Origin: Cytophagales bacterium
GTDB taxonomy: Bacteria; Bacteroidota; Bacteroidia; Cytophagales; Spirosomataceae
DNA: 61,312 bases
Reading direction: 5' to 3'
Assembly (NCBI GenBank): GCA_013298025.1
Contig: JAAFJE010000025.1
Coordinates: 1-61,312 of the forward strand
A program made the translations under genes and the position numbers. This document shows, in pieces, positions 36,206 through 45,556 of the stretch (position 1 is the first letter of the stretch; each line of letters begins with the position of its first letter). The notes beneath the pieces are model-generated. The model did not search any database. It saw only the letters and a list, made by a program, of their open reading frames with translations, and was not told where the DNA came from.

Positions 36206-36347
36206 AAAATTGCTGATTTCGAGTAAAGAAAAGATTGCTTAAACTTGATAAATGCTTTATCTTGCGTAGAGGCTTTTATGCCACAACACTTGCTATGATA
36301 GCGGAGTTCAATTTTTTGTCTAACAAAAATACTATACAAAAACGATA

Positions 36348-36590
36348 ATGACCTATACTATTATACTTTTTGGCATCACCAAAGAAATCGTAGGCAAATC
36401 ATCTATTAGCGTAGATTTAGCCGAGGAGACTTCTGTGGCACAACTGATGTTGGAACTCAAACAGCAATATCCCGCCTTACAAACCCTCAAATCGCTGGCA
36501 GTTGCCGTTAATAGCGAATATGCCGAAGCGGATTTACGCCTACGTACAGGCGACGAAATAGCCCTGATTCCACCGGTGAGCGGCGGCTAG
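36348..36590 (+). CDS. moaD: Molybdopterin synthase sulfur carrier MoaD
   Basis: An 80-residue beta-grasp protein ending PPVSGG, the C-terminal Gly-Gly that is thiocarboxylated to donate sulfur to the pterin. Body motifs: YTIILFGITKEIVGKSSISV, LKQQYPALQTLKSLAVAVN, RTGDEIALIPPVSGG. Its TAG stop shares the CTAG at 36587-36590 with the stop of the convergent Nudix gene. Confidence 0.93.
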   Translation: MTYTIILFGITKEIVGKSSISVDLAEETSVAQLMLELKQQYPALQTLKSLAVAVNSEYAEADLRLRTGDEIALIPPVSGG

Positions 36591-37354
36591 GGCTGTTCCC
36601 AAGTAGTCGAATTGGCATATACACGAGCTTTGGCTTCGTCAAATTTGTATAGATAAGGTGCTTTGTGCGCACCGCCTCCCCACTTTTTGTCTAATCGTTG
36701 TAGAATGCCTAAGCCAAGCATTTTTCGTTGAAAATTGGCACGCAAAAACTTTTTGTTCAAAATGGTTTCAAACAAGCTTTGTAGCTCGTTCATCGTAAAA
36801 GTTTCGGGCATAAGGTCGAAAAATGCCAATTTGTGGTCGAGCATCATCCGCAACGATTCCCAAGCTTTTTGAATAATACGCTCATGGTCGAAGGCGATGG
36901 CTTTGGGCAAATCGTAAATATCGCACCAATACCCCGCTTCATTTTCGATTTGTGAATTGGGATGGATTTTCGTAAAATCAACCAAAGCGTAATAGCCAAT
37001 AGACACAAATCTTCTGAGTAAGAAATGTTCGGGGGGCAATTCTACGCCATTGCTTTCCATAATAAATTTATGGGTATCGCTATACACCCGATTGGGTTCG
37101 CCGAATACGTAAAATTGTTCTAAGTATGTATTAGCAATGCCCGTTCTTCGATACAAAATTTGTTGGGCGGCTTGGTCTAAACTTTCATGATTTTTGATAA
37201 ATCCGCCAGGCAATCCATATAGTTGGGTATTTCCAAAATTAACCAATAGCACCTTCAGTTGGCCTTCGTGAAAACCAAATATTACACAGTCGATGGATAC
37301 TGCTGGCAGTATTTCTTGTTCTTGGTATAAAAAGTCAGCGTACCTTCCGTTCAT
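36587..37354 (-). CDS. Nudix-related transcriptional regulator (NrtR/AraR-like)
   Basis: This 255-residue protein has an N-terminal Nudix fold (VSIDCVIFGFHEGQLKVLLV; GLPGGFIKNHESLDQAA) joined to a C-terminal winged-helix of the NrtR type (FTMNELQSLFETILNKKFLR; ANFQRKMLGLGILQRLD). The Nudix box RExxEE is replaced by QQILYRR, so hydrolysis is probably lost and the fold would be a ligand sensor. Bacteroidota use such regulators for sugar catabolic genes. The target is unknown, but a 21-bp palindrome lies 66 bp upstream of its start. Confidence 0.87.
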   Translation of the reverse strand: MNGRYADFLYQEQEILPAVSIDCVIFGFHEGQLKVLLVNFGNTQLYGLPGGFIKNHESLDQAAQQILYRRTGIANTYLEQFYVFGEPNRVYSDTHKFIMESNGVELPPEHFLLRRFVSIGYYALVDFTKIHPNSQIENEAGYWCDIYDLPKAIAFDHERIIQKAWESLRMMLDHKLAFFDLMPETFTMNELQSLFETILNKKFLRANFQRKMLGLGILQRLDKKWGGGAHKAPYLYKFDEAKARVYANSTTWEQP

Positions 37355-37419
37355 TTCTTTAAATATAAATTTTGTTCAAGTTAAAAAAAGAATTGTAATA
37401 TTAAATTAAATATAGTAAT

Positions 37420-37440
37420 ATTGTATCAAAATGATACAAT
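37420..37440. promoter_or_regulatory. 21-bp palindrome, candidate operator of the Nudix regulator
   Basis: ATTGTATCA (37420-37428), AAA, TGATACAAT (37432-37440): perfect 9-bp arms upstream of the Nudix regulator start. Nudix regulators bind palindromes of this size, and autoregulation is likely. Confidence 0.55.
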
Positions 37441-37928
37441 GCTTGTTCAAAAAGCATAAAATTGCCTATTATACTCAACGTTTAATAGCCTTTTTATGAA
37501 CAAAACGAACAATTTAGCACGAATAATACTGGAAGGATAGTAGTAATAGTTTAAAGGAAGAGTTATATTATGGTTGCTTATTGTCAAGCGTATAATTGTG
37601 TAAAGCTCAACATAAGAAGTTTTTATTAAAGAAAAATATACTTTTACTCAACTTTTTATTTTGCATAAGTTTAAAACATGGTCAATTTAACAATAAAAGT
37701 AAAAATACTCAAATATTCCTGAAAACAAAATCAATCATTTTTGGGTATTTGCGTGTATAATTTACCAACTTTTTCGATGTATTTATCTGACAAACAAAAC
37801 TTTAACTAAGGCTAAAATAGTTGTAATAAGTTAGCAAAGTACATGAATCATTGATAAAACAAGACTTGTAAGAATTTTCAATAACCCTAATTATTTATTT
37901 TTATCTATCCAATTATATGAATACAATG
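37441..37928. other. Gene-free AT-rich region
   Basis: Nearly 500 bp with no coding frame or clear element. It has stretches of A and T and several short direct motifs such as AAGTTTTTATT, with no identified function. It separates the regulator region from a structured segment at 37929-38180. Confidence 0.4.
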
Positions 37929-38180
37929 CCTCGCTGTACGCCTGTACAGCGGGGATTATGCTCCACAATTGACTACCGAGTACAAAATAAATATAGATGC
38001 AAATGAGCTGATGTGCATAAGCCAGGAAAGTCCAAAGGGAGAAAAACTCATTTGAAAGACGGTAAGCAATGCCTAGTATGGCAACTTATTGAACCGCTTG
38101 TGTACAGTTTACCTATTTATATCAAAGTATTTGCCAAAATAAAAAAGGCTCGAAGCACTTGCTTTGAGCCTTTTTGTTGT
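37929..38180 (+). ncRNA. Candidate small RNA ending in a strong terminator
   Basis: No gene ends here, yet a strong rho-independent terminator is present: stem 38142-38156/38161-38175 (AAAAAGGCTCGAAGC with GCTTTGAGCCTTTTT, one G-U pair), loop ACTT, then T/G. Upstream is another hairpin, CCTCGCTGTAC/GTACAGCGGGG (37929-37939/37944-37954), with a G-U pair. The stretch contains AGGAAAGTCC, reminiscent of RNase P P4, but the paired strand is missing. The 81-codon frame inside (38013-38258) looks non-protein. The 5' end is a guess. Confidence 0.35.
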
Positions 38181-38289
38181 AACCATCGGAATAGACTTAT
38201 AAAAGAAGTATCTGAAATCAATAGAAACCATAATCTTATGCTATCTACCTCACTATGATTGTATGCTATACTTTTAGATTATCGAATTT

Positions 38290-38460
38290 TCAAGCTATTA
38301 CATTTGTTCGTGGGCTTGTTCTAACTTTCCGTCTGATAGTTGATTTTGCTGACAATTTTCGGCTCTTGAAATAATCACTAAGTTGCTTTTCTTCGATTTT
38401 TGTCAGCGAACCTTGTCCGCCGATAAAGTCCAAGTCCAAGTCAATTTTGTTCGTTTTCAT
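38290..38460 (-). CDS. Small conserved-looking protein after nrdB
   Basis: This 56-residue protein starts MKTNKIDLDLDFIGGQGSLT and continues KIEEKQLSDYFKSRK, then a basic Arg/Lys/Thr-rich tail. I recall similar short proteins with the IDLDFIGGQ motif in this phylum, without known function. The ATG is 4 bp after the nrdB stop, so it should be cotranscribed. It could be a tiny nucleic-acid binding or regulatory protein; too little is known to say. Confidence 0.5.
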   Translation of the reverse strand: MKTNKIDLDLDFIGGQGSLTKIEEKQLSDYFKSRKLSAKSTIRRKVRTSPRTNVIA

Positions 38461-38464
38461 GTAA

Positions 38465-39442
38465 CTAAAAATCTTCATCAAGCGAGAATGACATGGATTC
38501 TTTTTCTGACATTACGCCTGATTTTTGGTATTCGGCTACCCGTTTTTCAAAGAAATTGGTTTTGCCTTGCAAAGAAATCATTTCCATAAAATCGAACGGA
38601 TTGCTTGCATTGAATTGCTTCTGACAACCCAAGGCAACCAAGAGGCGGTCGGCAACAAACTCGATGTACTGGCACATCAAATTGGCGTTCATACCAATAA
38701 GCGACACCGGAAGGGCATCGGTAACAAATTCTTTCTCGATGCTTACGGCATCTAAAATGATTTCATATACCCTTTCTTTCGGAAGTTTGTTGATGATGTG
38801 GTCGGTGTAAAGCAAGCAAGCAAAGTCGCAGTGCAAGCCTTCATCTCTAGAAATCAATTCGTTAGAGAACGACAAGCCGGGCATCAGACCACGTTTTTTC
38901 AACCAGAAAATAGAGCAGAAGCTACCCGAAAAGAAAATACCTTCTACGGCTGCAAAAGCAATCAGACGCTCTACAAAACTATCGCTACCAATCCAGCGTA
39001 AAGCCCAATCTGCTTTTTTCTTTACACAGGGGATGGTATCTACAGCCCTAAACATTTTGTCTTTTTCAATAGGGTTTTTGATGTAGGTATCTATCAAAAG
39101 TGAATAGGTTTCAGAGTGAATATTTTCTATCATCACCTGAAAACCATAAAAACACTTGGCTTCGGCATATTGTACTTCCGATAAGAAATTCACCGCAAGG
39201 TTTTCGTTCACAATGCCGTCTGAAGCTGCAAAAAAAGCTAATACATGCGATATAAAATGCTTTTCGTCAGCGTTCAAGCGATCGTCCCAATCGTTGAGGT
39301 CTTGCGAAAGGTCTATTTCCTCGGCAGTCCAGAAAGAAGCTTCTGCTTTTTTATAAAATTGCCATATATCATCGTGTTTAATTGGAAATAGCACAAAGCG
39401 ATTGGGGTCTTCGTGAAGCAAGGGTTCTGTCATTGCAGTCAT
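38465..39442 (-). CDS. nrdB: Class Ia ribonucleotide reductase, beta subunit
   Basis: A 325-residue ferritin-like R2 protein that carries the diiron-tyrosyl radical cofactor for dNTP synthesis. Metal ligands are in the helices with [41 protein letters not shown] and [10 protein letters not shown], and [11 protein letters not shown]. The C-terminal tail SFSLDEDF is the R1-binding peptide. nrdA is not adjacent, which is unusual; it may be elsewhere. The ATG at 39442 is used. The upstream 400 bp has no clear NrdR box. Confidence 0.95.
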   Translation of the reverse strand: MTAMTEPLLHEDPNRFVLFPIKHDDIWQFYKKAEASFWTAEEIDLSQDLNDWDDRLNADEKHFISHVLAFFAASDGIVNENLAVNFLSEVQYAEAKCFYGFQVMIENIHSETYSLLIDTYIKNPIEKDKMFRAVDTIPCVKKKADWALRWIGSDSFVERLIAFAAVEGIFFSGSFCSIFWLKKRGLMPGLSFSNELISRDEGLHCDFACLLYTDHIINKLPKERVYEIILDAVSIEKEFVTDALPVSLIGMNANLMCQYIEFVADRLLVALGCQKQFNASNPFDFMEMISLQGKTNFFEKRVAEYQKSGVMSEKESMSFSLDEDF

Positions 39443-39838
39443 GGTATTGTTTATATAATTAGTCGAAAAAAGGATTTACAATAGCTATGCCAATAGAATC
39501 AATGACGATGCAAACGCCCTTCGTTCTATTTGCCTTTAGTACTACAAATTGTATCGAAAAATTGTTTCTTTTTATTACTTAAAACTTTTCTTTTACATTC
39601 AAAGATAACACAGAAATTGTAAAAAAAACGGTATTTGTCTGATTGTTTTTTGCTTTTTTAAAGCTATCTAAGCACCGCAGATTTACCCATTTGAATGAAA
39701 AAAAGTCATGATTTTAGGATACGACATTCTTGTACTTTTTCGAGTAATTCGTATAAAGATACCGTTTTAAATTTATGGTAATTATCTAATTTTCAATTAT
39801 TTGTTATTTTTTCTCATGATAAAAAAATATCTTAGGTC
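39443..39838. other. Gene-free stretch between nrdB and the MFS gene
   Basis: About 400 bp, AT-rich, upstream of nrdB and downstream of the MFS gene. ACTACAAATTGTATCG (about 39540-39556) has weak dyad symmetry that could resemble an NrdR half-site, but no pair of boxes is seen. A convincing terminator for the MFS gene is also missing. Confidence 0.4.
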
Positions 39839-41077
39839 TTAGTCGTGCTTGAGTCGATAGTTGGCATCGATACGCAACCACAAAAATGCACCTACAAGCA
39901 AAAGCCCTCCAATGAGCATCACAGGCAAAAGATAGCTGTAGGTATTGGCCAAATACCCAAAAGCCACGGTATTGAGGTATGCACCCAACAAGCCTGCCGA
40001 GTTCATCGCTCCCGAAATCGTACCGCTTTGTGTACCGCCAATGTCCATCGAAACCGCCCAAGCCACAGGGGCTGTTACGTCCATCGTGGCAAGTCCGACC
40101 GAAAGCAACACCACTGCCAAGGTATCGTTGGGCGTTAGGGCGGCACTCATCAGACAAATGCCCGACATCGCCATGCCCAACAAAGGAACAATTCTTCTAC
40201 CCCATTTTTTACCAAAACGAGCCACCGCTTTATCGCTCAATACACCGCCTAGAAAGCAACCGATAGCCCCTAAAATGAAGGGAGCAGAAGCCATCCATTT
40301 CATATTTTCTTCCGAAATACCCCTCCCTGCTTGTAGGTATTTGGGCATCCAACTTTGAAAGAAATATGCCCCCGACGCATAGCAGTAATACGTAAGTAAC
40401 AACAGCCAAATATGCTTATCTCGTAAAATACGCCCCAACGAATGCTTGGGTGCATGGTCGTCGAGTTGGCGGTTGTCGAGAATGTATTGTAGCTCATCGG
40501 GCTGTATATCGCTTGCCTGACTAGGCTCTTCTTTATACCATTTATACCAAAAGGCTATCCATAACAAGCCTGTAAAACCCAGTACATAAAAGGACGTTTG
40601 CCAGCCATATTGTTGCTGTATCGGAATCACCAAGATAGGCGTAAGTCCAGCCCCGATGCGAGAAGCCGCCCAAATGACAGCTTGTGCTCGACCTCGCTCA
40701 AACACAGGAAACCATTTGCTGAGTGCAATAGAAATATTGGGATAAGCCCCTGCTTCGCCTACGCCAAAACAAAAACGTACCAACAAAAGCATCACAAAAC
40801 CCGTGGAAAAACCTGTCAATGCCGTAAAAACCGACCACCAAAGTACAACCCTGATGAGCAGTTTTTTAGCCCCAAGTTTGTCGCCCAAAAGTCCTGCGGG
40901 TACTTCAAATAACCCATAAGCAAGCGTAAATGTTCCTAATATCCAACCCCATTGCACTGTCGAAATATGTAAGTCGGTGGCGATGCGTTCGCCGGCTGCC
41001 GAAATGGCTATTCGGTCGAGAAAAGTAATGGTCGATAAAAGCGATAAAACCAATAATACTTGATGCCTTTTTTTCAT
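39839..41077 (-). CDS. MFS transporter, anion:cation symporter family
   Basis: A 412-residue, about 12-helix permease of the ACS family (ExuT/DgoT-like). It begins RHQVLLVLSLLSTITFLDRI, with the D-R pair near the first helix end, then FTLAYGLFEVPAGLLGDKLG and RFCFGVGEAGAYPNISIALS, and the ACS-type KWFPVFERGRAQA. ACS transporters import hexuronates, aldonates or related acids by proton symport. The uxaB and uxuA genes in the window suggest hexuronate as substrate (inference). It is not in an operon. Confidence 0.85.
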   Translation of the reverse strand: MKKRHQVLLVLSLLSTITFLDRIAISAAGERIATDLHISTVQWGWILGTFTLAYGLFEVPAGLLGDKLGAKKLLIRVVLWWSVFTALTGFSTGFVMLLLVRFCFGVGEAGAYPNISIALSKWFPVFERGRAQAVIWAASRIGAGLTPILVIPIQQQYGWQTSFYVLGFTGLLWIAFWYKWYKEEPSQASDIQPDELQYILDNRQLDDHAPKHSLGRILRDKHIWLLLLTYYCYASGAYFFQSWMPKYLQAGRGISEENMKWMASAPFILGAIGCFLGGVLSDKAVARFGKKWGRRIVPLLGMAMSGICLMSAALTPNDTLAVVLLSVGLATMDVTAPVAWAVSMDIGGTQSGTISGAMNSAGLLGAYLNTVAFGYLANTYSYLLPVMLIGGLLLVGAFLWLRIDANYRLKHD

Positions 41078-41141
41078 AGAAATTTAGTTATAAAGGCTTG
41101 CAAGTTAGTCAAAATGTTTGGATTACAGGAAGATTTAAAGG

Positions 41142-41822
41142 CTATTGAGGGGCTTGTAAGGCTTTTTTTACTAAAGAAAATAAGCCATAAACCGATACCA
41201 CAACCAACAAAATAAAGGCAAATTGAGTACTATTTCCTTGACTTGGATGTTGGATGAGCGTTTTGATAGCCTGTGCTTGTGTGCCAAGCCAAATAGAAAG
41301 TAATGTGCGTGGAAGCATACCGATAAAGCCTGCTACAACAAAATTTTGTAGGCGTACTTTGGCACAAGAAAGCAATACGTTGCTTACAGCAAAAGGCAGT
41401 ACAGGCGAAAGCCGAGCAAAAATAATAATTTTAAATTCTTGCTTTTGTAAGTTGGCAATGAGTTGTTGTACGCTTGGCTTGTGTTGCCATAAGGCCATAA
41501 AGCGTCCACCATCAATTTTTTCGGCAACTTTAAAGCCAATAATCGAAGCAAGCCCATACGTAATGGCCACGGGCAAAATGGCCTGCCAGCCTAAAAAATA
41601 GCCACTCAACAAGGCAACAAAAGTGGTCGGCGTAAGGGCAAACGCCATACTCAAACAGGCAAACAGAAACACCAGCACCCAAGAGAACAAAGCCCATGTT
41701 TGAATCTCTTTTTCGTGAAAAATCACCCAATAGGTAATAGACGAACTTGCCATCAAGGGCATGATGCCTAAGAAAAAAGTATAAATAATGGAAAAGGTAT
41801 TTTTCTTGAAAAAATCAAACAT
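41142..41822 (-). CDS. TVP38/TMEM64 family membrane protein
   Basis: This 226-residue integral membrane protein has about six hydrophobic segments. The VTT-domain signatures are GYFLGWQAILPVAITYGLAS, then FARLSPVLPFAVSNVLLSC, with the P-F-x-x-x-N in a re-entrant loop, and GMLPRTLLSIWLG near the end. DedA/TVP38 proteins are lipid scramblases or envelope-homeostasis factors. The ATG at 41822 (MFDFFKKNTF) is chosen; the frame is open for 19 further codons. It forms an operon-like run with the MFS gene, spacing 64 bp. Confidence 0.85.
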   Translation of the reverse strand: MFDFFKKNTFSIIYTFFLGIMPLMASSSITYWVIFHEKEIQTWALFSWVLVFLFACLSMAFALTPTTFVALLSGYFLGWQAILPVAITYGLASIIGFKVAEKIDGGRFMALWQHKPSVQQLIANLQKQEFKIIIFARLSPVLPFAVSNVLLSCAKVRLQNFVVAGFIGMLPRTLLSIWLGTQAQAIKTLIQHPSQGNSTQFAFILLVVVSVYGLFSLVKKALQAPQ

Positions 41823-41893
41823 GGTACAAGTGTGCTTATCAGCTTGGGACGTTTTTTGAGGTTGAGCACCAATATACAATGCTACCTTGCTAT

Positions 41894-42370
41894 TTAAAAC
41901 TCATCAAATTTCAAAGGTAATAAATCGCCAATACATTCGGTCATAATGATTTGGTTATCTGTGCCAAGCATTAAAAGTCGGATAGGTGCTTTTTGCCGTA
42001 CCTCGTACTCAAGCATGGCTTGTCGGCACGCTCCGCAAGGAGGCACGCCCCTAAAATCGTCGCCTTTGCCGGGGCGAGCAATAACCGCAATGGCTTTGAT
42101 GATTTTATCAGGATAATTGGCCCCTACCCAAAAAATAGCCGATTGCTCGGCACATGAACCCGACGGGAAGGCGGCATTTTCTTGGTTGTTGGCACTGATA
42201 ATGCTACCATCGTCTAATAAAACCGCCGCACCCACATGAAACTGAGAGTAAGGGGCATACGATTGATACGTGGCTTTACGAGCAGCCTGCAACAAAGCTT
42301 GTTCTTGAGGGGGCAATTCCGACGCTGCGTCGAATGCTTTTAAAGAAATGGTAAGCGTAAGGTTTTTCAT
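41894..42370 (-). CDS. cdd: Cytidine deaminase
   Basis: A 158-residue enzyme converting cytidine and deoxycytidine to uridine forms in pyrimidine salvage. SYAPYSQFHVGAAVLLDDGS is followed by the zinc motif CAEQSAIF (Glu is catalytic) and PPCGACRQAMLEY with the other two Cys ligands. The ATG at 42370 (MKNLTLTISLK) is chosen; the frame is open upstream to 42406. The TVP38 gene begins 72 bp downstream in the same direction. Confidence 0.93.
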   Translation of the reverse strand: MKNLTLTISLKAFDAASELPPQEQALLQAARKATYQSYAPYSQFHVGAAVLLDDGSIISANNQENAAFPSGSCAEQSAIFWVGANYPDKIIKAIAVIARPGKGDDFRGVPPCGACRQAMLEYEVRQKAPIRLLMLGTDNQIIMTECIGDLLPLKFDEF

Positions 42371-42415
42371 GGTATCAGTCGTTGTTGAAATAGGGGAACT
42401 ATACAACGATTGAAA

Positions 42416-42451
42416 AGGCTTAAAAGTTCAAACATTTGAACTTTTAAGCCT
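42416..42451 (-). terminator. Strong hairpin between two minus-strand genes
   Basis: AGGCTTAAAAGTTCAAA (42416-42432) and TTTGAACTTTTAAGCCT (42435-42451) are perfect 17-bp complements; a 2-nt centre means the practical loop is larger. It lies just after the 188-residue exported protein gene, and on that strand T-rich sequence follows the stem. Confidence 0.75.
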
Positions 42452-42467
42452 AATGAACAAAACACCC

Positions 42468-43034
42468 TCAACGCTCAAAAGCATAGCGATCTAAAATAAA
42501 CAATTCTTGTAAAATGACCGATTCCCAAGCTTTTTGCTGACTTGGACTTGTTCCAAAATTGGTTTCTGCTTCGTACAAAGCCTTTCTTTTCGCAAAATCG
42601 GCCATCACTTTTTTGTTTAGCTCTTCGGCGATGGCTGTACCTTTGCTCAGTTTCGACTTGTTGTCTTTCAAGGCTTTTCTGAATTGTCGGGTATAAATTT
42701 CCAACAGGTCGAAAAGCGTTTGTTGGTAGGTTAAGGTTTGAGCCACATTGTAAGAGGTATCAATACTAGAAGCCGATTTAACCAATAAAGCCCTCACTTT
42801 TTTGTTGAAATTTCTGGCTAAAAAATCTAGTCCTTTTACCTGATACTCAATGGTAAACTGTGCCGTAGCATATACTTGCTGGTTGGTTTTGGGCTTGATA
42901 ACAAAGTCGCTCACGTTGAGCTTTTGCGTAGCACTCCACTGCACAAAGTCTTCGGGCGTTTGTGCCAATGCCGACAAACTCGAACCTAGTAGGCAAGCAA
43001 CAACACACAATTTGGGGAAAATAGGTATTGACAT
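42468..43034 (-). CDS. Exported protein, DUF922-like
   Basis: A 188-residue protein with signal peptide MSIPIFPKLCVVACLLGSSL cut near ALAQ. The start FVQWSATQKLNVSDFVIKPK, followed by strand-rich ATAQFTIEYQVK and a helix with cysteine-free Arg/Lys, resembles the DUF922 arrangement (W-x-x-x-x-x-L-x-x-x-D-F). DUF922 members have a zincin-like His-Glu motif, which I do not see, so the assignment is loose. The ATG at 43034 gives the signal peptide; a longer frame to 43190 reads through its promoter. CAAAATTA at 43073-43080 is a -7-type match on the minus strand. Confidence 0.65.
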   Translation of the reverse strand: MSIPIFPKLCVVACLLGSSLSALAQTPEDFVQWSATQKLNVSDFVIKPKTNQQVYATAQFTIEYQVKGLDFLARNFNKKVRALLVKSASSIDTSYNVAQTLTYQQTLFDLLEIYTRQFRKALKDNKSKLSKGTAIAEELNKKVMADFAKRKALYEAETNFGTSPSQQKAWESVILQELFILDRYAFER

Positions 43035-43219
43035 AGGAAATAAATTTAGTGTAATAATACAATTGCGTGATACAAAATTAGTGTTATTTTGAAACAAACG
43101 AACACCTTGCTTGCTTTGGTATGATGCTGATAAAACGTTATCAAGAAAATAAAGACGCTCTTTGCAGCAACGAAAAATCAGTAAATTCATTCGACGATAG
43201 CCTTTATTTTATACACTGA

Positions 43220-44452
<1,233 letters not shown>

Positions 44453-44484
44453 AGATCAGAATTAAATCCTTGCGTAGGCTCAAG

Positions 44485-44513
44485 TGGGCGACAAGCCTAA
44501 AAGTTGTCGCCCA
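44485..44513 (+). terminator. Terminator after the esterase
   Basis: TGGGCGACAA (44485-44494) pairs perfectly with TTGTCGCCCA (44504-44513). The following sequence is not strongly T-rich. Confidence 0.65.
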
Positions 44514-44558
44514 TAGTACAATAATCACTTTATTTACAAAGCTTTACCAAGATAAAAC

Positions 44559-44602
44559 ATGAATTAATATTGTTTTTTCGTAAAATAATAATATTAATTC
44601 AT
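44559..44602. repeat. AT-rich inverted repeat upstream of DUF4833 gene
   Basis: ATGAATTAATATT (44559-44571) and AATATTAATTCAT (44590-44602) are perfect 13-bp inverted copies with an 18-nt centre. The repeat is 60 bp upstream of the -7 element at 44665 and could bind a regulator. Confidence 0.5.
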
Positions 44603-44664
44603 ATCCAATACGGAAATATAAAATAATAGCGTTGTTGCTATATGATTAAGCCGTTTGTGTTATG

Positions 44665-44672
44665 TACCTTTG
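44665..44672 (+). promoter_or_regulatory. -7 element for the DUF4833 gene
   Basis: TACCTTTG (TAnnTTTG) followed by CG, typical of Bacteroidota. No TTG at -33 is in good spacing. It lies inside the longer open frame and argues for a translation start downstream, at 44708. Confidence 0.5.
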
Positions 44673-44707
44673 CGTTCTTAATGTTAAAATCGCAATTTAT
44701 TAGTATA

Positions 44708-45298
44708 ATGCAACGCTCAAACATCACGACTATCGCATTTCGTCTAGGAATATTCTTCTGCTTATTGCTTATTCCTTCACTCATTAGCCCCGCTCAAAAA
44801 AATAAACATAACGAAACACCCGCTTCTGTTGAACAATTTCCAACGCCTCCCGATGCCGAGAATCGCTTATTTTATATCCAACGAAGTTCCAATACTAATA
44901 CTATTTTGTACGACGCTAACTTTACAACAGACAAGAAGTTAGACCCTAAAAACCCTGTACACACGTATTGGATTCGTTATACAGACGGAGGAAAAAAACA
45001 AGAACTTACAAGCATCCAGCGTACTTTGGCTTATGGCTTGCATACAAGCCCTATCAAAGGAGAAATAAATGCCTACGAAGGACATTTTTTGGCTTATCGC
45101 AAAAGAAGGTTTATTGTCAAACAAGATGCCAAAGGCGAGGCTATTGCTCTTTTCCCAATTAATGGAAAAATGCAAATTTTGAAAAAAGTTTTTGTGAATG
45201 TGGATGAAAGTGGCATGATGCCTTCGGTTATATACGTAGAGTTGTGGGGCAAAGATATAGCAACAGGCAAAGAAGTGTATGAGCGATTTAAGCCATAA
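44708..45298 (+). CDS. DUF4833 domain protein, exported
   Basis: This 196-residue protein has a hydrophobic N-terminus (IAFRLGIFFCLLLIPSLI, then SPAQ, likely cleavage) and a DUF4833 domain: RLFYIQRSSNTNTILYDANF, DPKNPVHTYWIRYTDGG, KKQELTSIQRTLAYGL, and FINVDESG-like VFVNVDESGMMPSV. The function is unknown; members are envelope proteins in Bacteroidota. The start is set by the promoter at 44665; 22 more codons are open upstream. Confidence 0.82.
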   Translation: MQRSNITTIAFRLGIFFCLLLIPSLISPAQKNKHNETPASVEQFPTPPDAENRLFYIQRSSNTNTILYDANFTTDKKLDPKNPVHTYWIRYTDGGKKQELTSIQRTLAYGLHTSPIKGEINAYEGHFLAYRKRRFIVKQDAKGEAIALFPINGKMQILKKVFVNVDESGMMPSVIYVELWGKDIATGKEVYERFKP

Positions 45299-45314
45299 AA
45301 ATCATGATTGCAGC

Positions 45315-45350
45315 AAAATCCTAGCTTCTATGTGCAGAAGCTAGGATTTT
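45315..45350 (+). terminator. Strong intrinsic terminator
   Basis: AAAATCCTAGCTTCT (45315-45329) pairs perfectly over 15 bp with AGAAGCTAGGATTTT (45336-45350), 6-nt loop, followed by TTTATTTAT. It isolates the DUF4833 gene from the next module. Confidence 0.88.
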
Positions 45351-45556
45351 TTTATTTATACCCAAGCACTAGGACACAGTGTTGGATTAATGCTACTTCG
45401 TCTTCACACAAGTAAGACTTTTTGTTTAGTCCCAATTCAAGCTTCAAGCAGCATTCTTTTATCTCAGATAAAAATAGTATATTTACCAAGTGCGTTCCGC
45501 ACATCTGCAACATACACAGAAGCAAGACAATCTATAACTCAAGCCAATTGACAGCT

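Noticed and set aside
38020-38040. AGGAAAGTCC as part of an RNase P RNA
   Set aside because: The ten bases match the conserved P4 5' strand, but the 3' strand partner and the ACAGAA box are not found downstream, and the segment is too short.
38013-38258. 81-codon frame (begins MHKPGKSKGRKTHLKDGKQC)
   Set aside because: It reads through a strong terminator hairpin (38142-38175), starts at a GTG and resembles no protein; a noncoding RNA fits better.
39540-39556. Possible NrdR box upstream of nrdB
   Set aside because: ACAAATTGT has weak symmetry, and NrdR sites come in pairs of longer boxes; no second box is visible.
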